A stretch of DNA of 64,000 nucleotides from Medicago truncatula (Eukaryota; Streptophyta; Magnoliopsida; Fabales; Fabaceae). The notes beneath the pieces are model-generated. The model saw only the letters and a list, made by a program, of their open reading frames with translations. It made no database searches and had not been told where the DNA came from. The first letter of the stretch is position 1, and each line of letters opens with the position of its first letter. Positions 58,386 through 64,000 of the stretch are shown here, one piece after another. Both the position numbers and the translations under genes were made by a program. The DNA lies in contig NC_053042.1 in NCBI RefSeq assembly GCF_003473485.1, positions 19,984,501-20,048,500 of the forward strand, written 5' to 3'.

Positions 58386-59559
58386 ATGTTAACTAGGGAG
58401 CAGCTTTTTCATCTTTTTGAGCGATTCAGTGTTCTTACTTCACAACCTGGTACCCATATTTTGTTTCACAGTTTCTTTATCTTTTTCTATTTTGAATAAT
58501 TGATTTTTACCCTTTTTGAATTAAGTTGTAATATGATTTCTTGTGTGGTAGATGTGAAGAAAAGGATTGTGGATGCTGTTTTGGATGAGCAGGTGAATTT
58601 CTTTTGGGTATTTTGTCTTGGGGGTTTATTTATGTTCTTCCTATTTTCTGTGCTCTTTTGTTGTTATCTGAATTGGGTATCAATTTAATTGGACAGTTCA
58701 TCTTCAATGTTAGGTGAAATTGCTATTTGGGTTAGTAATGTTAGGTGAAATTGCTTGTCACACAATGCATTTTTTCCTGAAAATTCATCTCTACACGTGT
58801 GTGTATCTATGATGTAGTGTTAGGTTTTTGAGTTCACAGACTGAGTTATAGCAGCCTCTTAAAGGCTTACAAGCCTCCCCTTTTTATTGTATCTGCATCG
58901 AATGAAAATCCGAACCCTGTACGAGGCTTTATTCTCTCAACTGAACCTTTGGTTCTATCGCCCCCCTCCACCCGCGAAGCTTTATTATAGTTTAAGTATT
59001 AGCATGTGTTCTTACATGAATTTTAGTTTTGGGGATTTTTGGTTCTGCACAAATTACCTGTGACAGCAATTGATGTAAAGGGTGGTTTCAGTTATCTACA
59101 GTTTAGTTCTGAACCTGTGATTTTGCTGATTAGCTTCAGTGGATTTAAACCGTATTTTAATCAAAAGCTATTGTATTGAGATGAGCTGTGCTGGCTTGAG
59201 TTTTGGAAACAAAGAGTTTGATTTTGAACAAGTAACGCATTCAAAGTAACACTTCTGGCCTATTTCCATTAGTGCAGCTCTTCCTTTTCTTTCTTACTCC
59301 ATACATTTTGAATCAAAGGCTTACTACTGTCAATTTCCCCTGAAATCTTTCGTTTGTCCTCAAAAGGGAAAATTGCTTTTGATGGAAGCTTTCACCTTTA
59401 CATGAGGGAAGCTGTTCCCAGTGCGTTGAAAGCTCTGCTGCACTTGTGGGGCGTAATATGAGATTCAGAATCTTGCTATTGTATTTCTGGACTGTGTTCT
59501 CTTCCTTGCTAATGCTAAGGACCTCAGCCTTTATGATTGAATTTTGACATACACCTTGT

Positions 59560-59780
59560 TGGAAATTCCGCCTTAATTGGTGTCTGCCCTAGCTGCCTTA
59601 CTTGCGGCATTTGGGTTGCCTAAATTGCAGCCTCCAACTCCTTCATTGTGTTGGGTGTGAGGGGGTGGGTTTAGTCCCACAATGCCTAAAGTCATGACCT
59701 AAACAGAGCATAGGAAGCTTGGACAATCTTCACCTTACAAGTCAATTTTTAGGGTTGACCAGCAGGGGACAAGGTCAAGT
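59560..59780 (+). repeat. Dispersed legume repeat fragment
   Basis: GTGTTGGGTGTGAGGGGGTG ... AGTCCCACAATGCCTAAAGT ... CACCTTACAAGTCAATTTTT resembles a widespread legume retroelement/LTR-like sequence. It lies where the missing exon of the broken gene would be expected. Confidence 0.45.
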
Positions 59781-62622
59781 ATCTGTTTCTATGGCAGATG
59801 TCACAGTTTGCAACAAAATTCTGTATATCTCTTTTCATTGCCTCCCAAAAAATTACTGCATCAACTCTCTTATACATACTCTGTTTCGAATTAACAGCCG
59901 TTTAAGGTTTCTTTCTACACAACTATTAAGAAAAACAATAAATTGACTACTACATGCTAGTTTTACCAAATTAACCATATTTATTAATAAAATGCATGCT
60001 TGATAATATCTTTGGTTAATGAAAAGTTCCAGTAAAATTACATATTTCGTATTTAATTTAACAGGGAAAAATTGAAAAGATATGTTAGAAGATACACTTG
60101 GTTTATTCAATTGACAGAATACTTTGAATCTAAGTTTTAGTTCTGAATTCTTTTATTTTACATCATAGGCCAGTTAAGCTGCACTCAAGCTTCAACAACC
60201 TGTAACTAACTTGACCAGTTAGTTACATGGTTTTTTGTAAGCTATGTCTACTCTACAATTGGTTAATATAAACCAAATTTTAGGAGTGTTGACTTTAGCA
60301 AGTTAACACAGCTGATTGGCTTAGTAAATATTCTACTGAATTTCCAATCCATGTAGCTAGATTTCCAAACCTTCGACTGCACTTTGTGGCCATCACCCGA
60401 TAGGTAGGATTGTAGGAATTTTCTCTACTGGTATGTTGAGATCTCTCACCACCCGCTGAGAAATAAAGTTGTGGGTTGCTCCACTAGTCCACTGTCAATT
60501 AGGATTGTCACCACACTTTTCAGAAAAGTACCCCAAGTTTGAGTTCTCTCTCCGGAGTAAGCCCTACCATGCTTTGAATGTCTAACTTCACCATTCTCTC
60601 ATTCAAAGAACCCTCGAGTCCATTTTTCTCTAGCTCCCCCCTTCTACTCCCTCTAATTCCTTCACAATCATCACCTTGAAATGCTGTTTTACAAACATGT
60701 GTCGATGTGAATTTTTTATTACAAGTGAAGTAGAGTTCCTCCTTCTCTTCCAATATTCTCCTTCTGAAATAGATCAAATCCTCTTCCCCTTGTTCTTATC
60801 AGTCACTTATTTATTACTGATTCTATTGACAGAATTTGTTACCCTGCCAATGTTGGTAGCTTGGTTGCGGAGAGTTCCTTCACATCTCTGTGTAGATCTT
60901 CCTGGTTCTTGGTTGCTAAAACTCATTACTCCTGTGCTCTGTTCTGCCTGCTCTAATAGGATTCATCTAGGTAAGACTATTCTAACAGGATATCTGTGGG
61001 GGTAATGTTGATATTGATGTATGAACAAATCTGTTTTACATTTCTTTTCCTGTATTTTACATTTATTTTCTCTCTATTTTAGTTTAGGATAGCTGTGGGG
61101 TAAATTGGGGCATTTTGATACTCGGATTGTTATATGCAGAATCTATGTTATCATCTAATCAAACTTTATAGTAATTTATTTTGGTGACCAAGGCAATAGG
61201 TTTGCGGTTTCTTTTTACTACTATATAATTTTCTTTAGGATATCTTGCATTTAATATGTCTATTTATATATATATTTTTTCCATTATTTGTTTATACAAC
61301 AGACCCAGGATTTGGCATTTCATGTCTTGAAAAAATCAGCACTGATATGAGAATGACCAAGATTTGGTGATTCAATTCTATAAATTCCTCGCCAAGTAAG
61401 TTCTCTCTATCTTTATGTGTAGCATTAACTCATTTTTATCCTTGTAACGTTTTCTCTTCACTTCTTTGAGCAATTCATGAAAGTACATACCATGCCAATA
61501 TATTTTCTAGCTTTGAGTGGAAAAATGCTAGGTAATTACTCACTAAGGTTTTTGTTTAGAAGTTAAATAAGAAGCAGGGATCATCTCCCTAAGCAAGTAT
61601 GACTGAAGGAGTGTCTAGGTCTCTCAAAGAGTCCAGCACACCTTTTTTTGCTTCTGTTCTGTTGAGTGGAAGTGGAGAAGAGAGTTTTAGACTAAATTTC
61701 CGCGCAAATTTACGTCTTTTATCGACATCACAGTTGGAGCTTCTTAATGTTTAGCTACATATAAGGGACAACACTTTCATTCTTTGGAGCCACATAATCC
61801 TCATACTGGTTGGAATAAGTTTAATGTTTTTTTTTCATGCTGGAGGGCTTTGAAAGATGGTCGTGCATAGTTATGCTTATGTTTTATTTATTCTAATATT
61901 CTGGACCAGTTTGTGTGTTCTAAACAACTTATCTGGAGTTTTTTTTTTCCACAAAAAATCAATCTAAGGAGAAAGAACCTGAATCTTTCAAAGTTATCTA
62001 TGTTCTCTTTTCTCATTTTGCACAAAAAAGGATTATTACTATTAGCAAACACTTTTTTAATGCAAAAAGGGCATTATACTAAAAATTATGAAATGTCAGA
62101 GAAGAGATGGCCTGCGATGAAGCAGAACTTGGAGAAGAAGAATTTGCAGAAAAAATGCGCCATCAACAAAACTTACAGGAACATGTAAGATTTTCAACTT
62201 CATGTTGAACTTTTCTGTACTCACATGTGTACACTAGATAGAGATGCTGCCGCAAAATTGTGACAAATATCGAGAGAGTAAATCTTCACAGCAACTAGAG
62301 ATGCTGAAATACATGCTCAAGTTTAACTTGGATGATCAATCTGCCATCTTTGAGAAGGTGCACACTAGTTTTCAAATTACAAGCACTTTAATTTTCTCGA
62401 ATTATGGATTATCCAATGGGCGTAGTCAATTAATGCAGAAATCTGTCTTTTGGTTGCTATCATTATATATCACATTATTGCAAGGTATTTGATTTTGGTC
62501 CATAAGTATCAAATGCATCTCTGAATGGGTCTGAAAATATTATTTAAATGTTAGCGTGATTGGTACTGGGACAAGTCTGCTAGGAATAGGATTTGTTCAT
62601 TTGGGCTTTCATATTTCAGTTA

Positions 62623-62885
62623 GGGTCTGTTCGAATTGACTTATTTAAGCTTATCTAGCATCATAACAACTTGTGGGACTCTTTGGGAGAACTTATGCAA
62701 TAGCTTAAGACATGTTCATAAGCGGTTTTCAACGTATTTCTATGTGCTTTTCAGAATAGCTTATGAAAACAATTTACAGTTTATATGAAAACTGTTTGAC
62801 TTTATTTATATCTTGTTATAGAAATAACTTGTACATCAGTACTTACACGATAAACGATAATTAAACCGTTTATCTAGACAGGGCC
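62623..62885. mobile_element. Tourist-like MITE in the last intron of the broken gene
   Basis: Ends GGGTCTGTTCGAATTGACTT and (reverse complement) GGCCCTGTCTAGATAAACGG, flanked by TTA on both sides (62620-62622, 62886-62888), as expected for PIF/Harbinger MITEs. 263 bp, no coding capacity. A related fragment lies at 12726-12850. Confidence 0.75.
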
Positions 62886-63238
62886 TTAGTTTATCTGAGT
62901 TACATGATATTAATATCCTTGGTTGTTGAATCTTCAATGGTCAGTCTATGATGCTCTTTCTAAAATTTCTGTATAATATTCAAATATTTCAACTTGGTTT
63001 AGCTTGCTTACTTTGCAGATAGTTTCACAGCTTGATAATATTTATGCATGAGTTTCTTGTTGAAAATTATGTACCAAGTTATAGTAGTTGAAATGAAAAC
63101 AAATTAATTCGATGAACTTTCCAGTTGCACCAGCAGATGGAAAATGGGAATTATGAAAGTGAGACATCTATTTTGTCAGCTGAGGAGATTGAAGAGATAG
63201 TTCAAAGGACGGTGACCCCTCTGTTTAGCCCAAGTTAG

Positions 63239-64000
63239 ACCCAGAATCTGCCTTTATCATGGACCCTTTGGTTATATCATGTTCAGAGTTATTTTATTCC
63301 AAGTGTAATTAATTATCACTAGCTAACTGTTTTGTATTGGACTATCCATAATCCATGATATGTATTGTTTATTACTTCACCTATTAGCGAAATGCATATT
63401 ATTCCACGATGTGTTGTATTATTCACTTCACTTCATTTAGACTTCTTACATTATTGATTTTTTTGTTCGTTTTCTTCCTGAATGGTCTTGTTACACGCTT
63501 TGCAGACATTGCAGTAATCATCTTGAGGACATGTTTGGATGTCTTAAGTTTTTTCATTTTTCGTCGTATTTGCTAGAACACGAATGCTTTTCATTTACCT
63601 AAATCCCACCTCATACTTTTCTTATTTGCAGTTTTAAGATTTGTCTTATCCTATCAAGTATCAATTGTTGAATGATGCATTTCCCAAATAACTAGATTTA
63701 CAGAAACTTGATAATTTATTTTAAATTTTAATGGTGGTCGATCTCAGAACGAAATCAATTTCAAGAGAATCGCTATACATTCTTAAACAACAAATTATTT
63801 ATGAAGATTTTACAATGAACTCAAATTTGTTATCCTTTTATGGTGGACAATTTTGAATCCATCCAGTCATGTTTGGCATGTGTAGTTCAACCTGTTTCCA
63901 AACCAAGCATTCATTACATGGTTTCCAAAACACTCATAAGTAAATTTAACTTTGTATCAGGCGGCGTTGGAGCTCCAGGTATAACAGTATTATATTTTTG
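63239..64000. other. 3' flank of the broken gene
   Basis: AT-rich, with no supported coding sequence. The last 40 bases (GCGGCGTTGGAGCTCCAGGT) could begin a new feature, but too little is visible. Confidence 0.4.

Larger units (their letters stand above)
58386..63238 (+). pseudogene. Broken multi-exon gene, conserved plant protein of unknown function
   Basis: Exons by splice site and similarity: 58386-58449 (MLTREQLFHLFERFSVLTSQ), 58552-58592 (DVKKRIVDAVLDEQ), 61303-61395 (PGFGISCLEKIS...), 62100-62184 (KEEMACDEAELGEEEFAEKM), 62292-62357 (QLEMLKYMLKFNLDDQSAIF) and 63125-63238 (LHQQMENGNYESETSIL ... TPLFSPS, stop TAG). These match a small plant protein of unknown function that I recall. Two defects: exon 61303-61395 is 93 nt where phases require 3n+1, because a base is missing at GATATGAG, so the frame hits TGA; and no exon is visible in 58593-61302 to bridge phase 0 to phase 1, so one internal exon appears lost. 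The last three exons are intact and join in frame. Annotation software could still call a gene here. Confidence 0.7.

Noticed and set aside
61913..62188. 91-codon frame in the broken gene
   Set aside because: It covers the real exon at 62100-62184 in the wrong frame; the splice-consistent frame gives the conserved peptide.
1..64000. Biosynthetic cluster or novel multi-gene system
   Set aside because: The intact genes (TZF, TBL, hydrolase, BASS4, ERV1, RNR2) act in unrelated processes and are separated by transposon-rich DNA; nothing suggests co-function.

Overview
This is plant nuclear DNA: AT-rich, intron-containing, with GT-AG exons, and densely filled with transposons. All recognisable proteins are plant-type. 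An Au-type SINE, legume-style LINE and copia sequences and several MITE families suggest a legume (Fabaceae, possibly the Medicago/Trifolium group). That placement is inference. I found no bacterial operons, CRISPR arrays, rRNA or tRNA genes, and no organellar insert.

Layout. 1-884 (-): an ERF118/CRF-like AP2/ERF gene with most of its DNA-binding domain deleted. 885-7260: non-genic DNA with a long-TIR element and a rearranged LINE. 7271-10528 (+): an ankyrin plus CCCH tandem-zinc-finger gene whose usual C-terminus is cut off by a frameshift. 11981-15199 (-): a five-exon TBL36-like polysaccharide O-acetyltransferase gene with a SINE in intron 1. 16200-23110: nested transposons (hAT-like, two copia remnants, an LTR-like block hit by a second hAT-like MITE). 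23438-26159 (-): a four-exon alpha/beta hydrolase with two SINEs in intron 2. 28777-38475 (-): a 13-exon BASS4-like plastid transporter. 38476-43686: MULE-like and LTR debris. 43687-50435 (-): a six-exon ERV1 sulfhydryl oxidase. 50436-56834: repeats and MITEs. 56835-57827 (+): an intronless ribonucleotide reductase small subunit. 58386-63238 (+): a broken multi-exon gene of unknown function.

For the four multi-exon minus-strand genes I assembled exons by eye from splice sites and protein similarity. Each gives a total length divisible by three with consistent phases (TBL 375 aa, hydrolase 344 aa, BASS4 414 aa, ERV1 188 aa), so I regard them as intact. They are unrelated housekeeping or metabolic genes and do not form a functional cluster.

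I see no convincing new biological system. The points most worth attention are the three genes in different stages of decay (ERF-like, CCCH zinc finger, gene downstream of RNR2), a LINE/flank segmental duplication, and several precisely bounded transposon insertions inside introns and promoters. All family names come from my memory of protein families; no database search was run.
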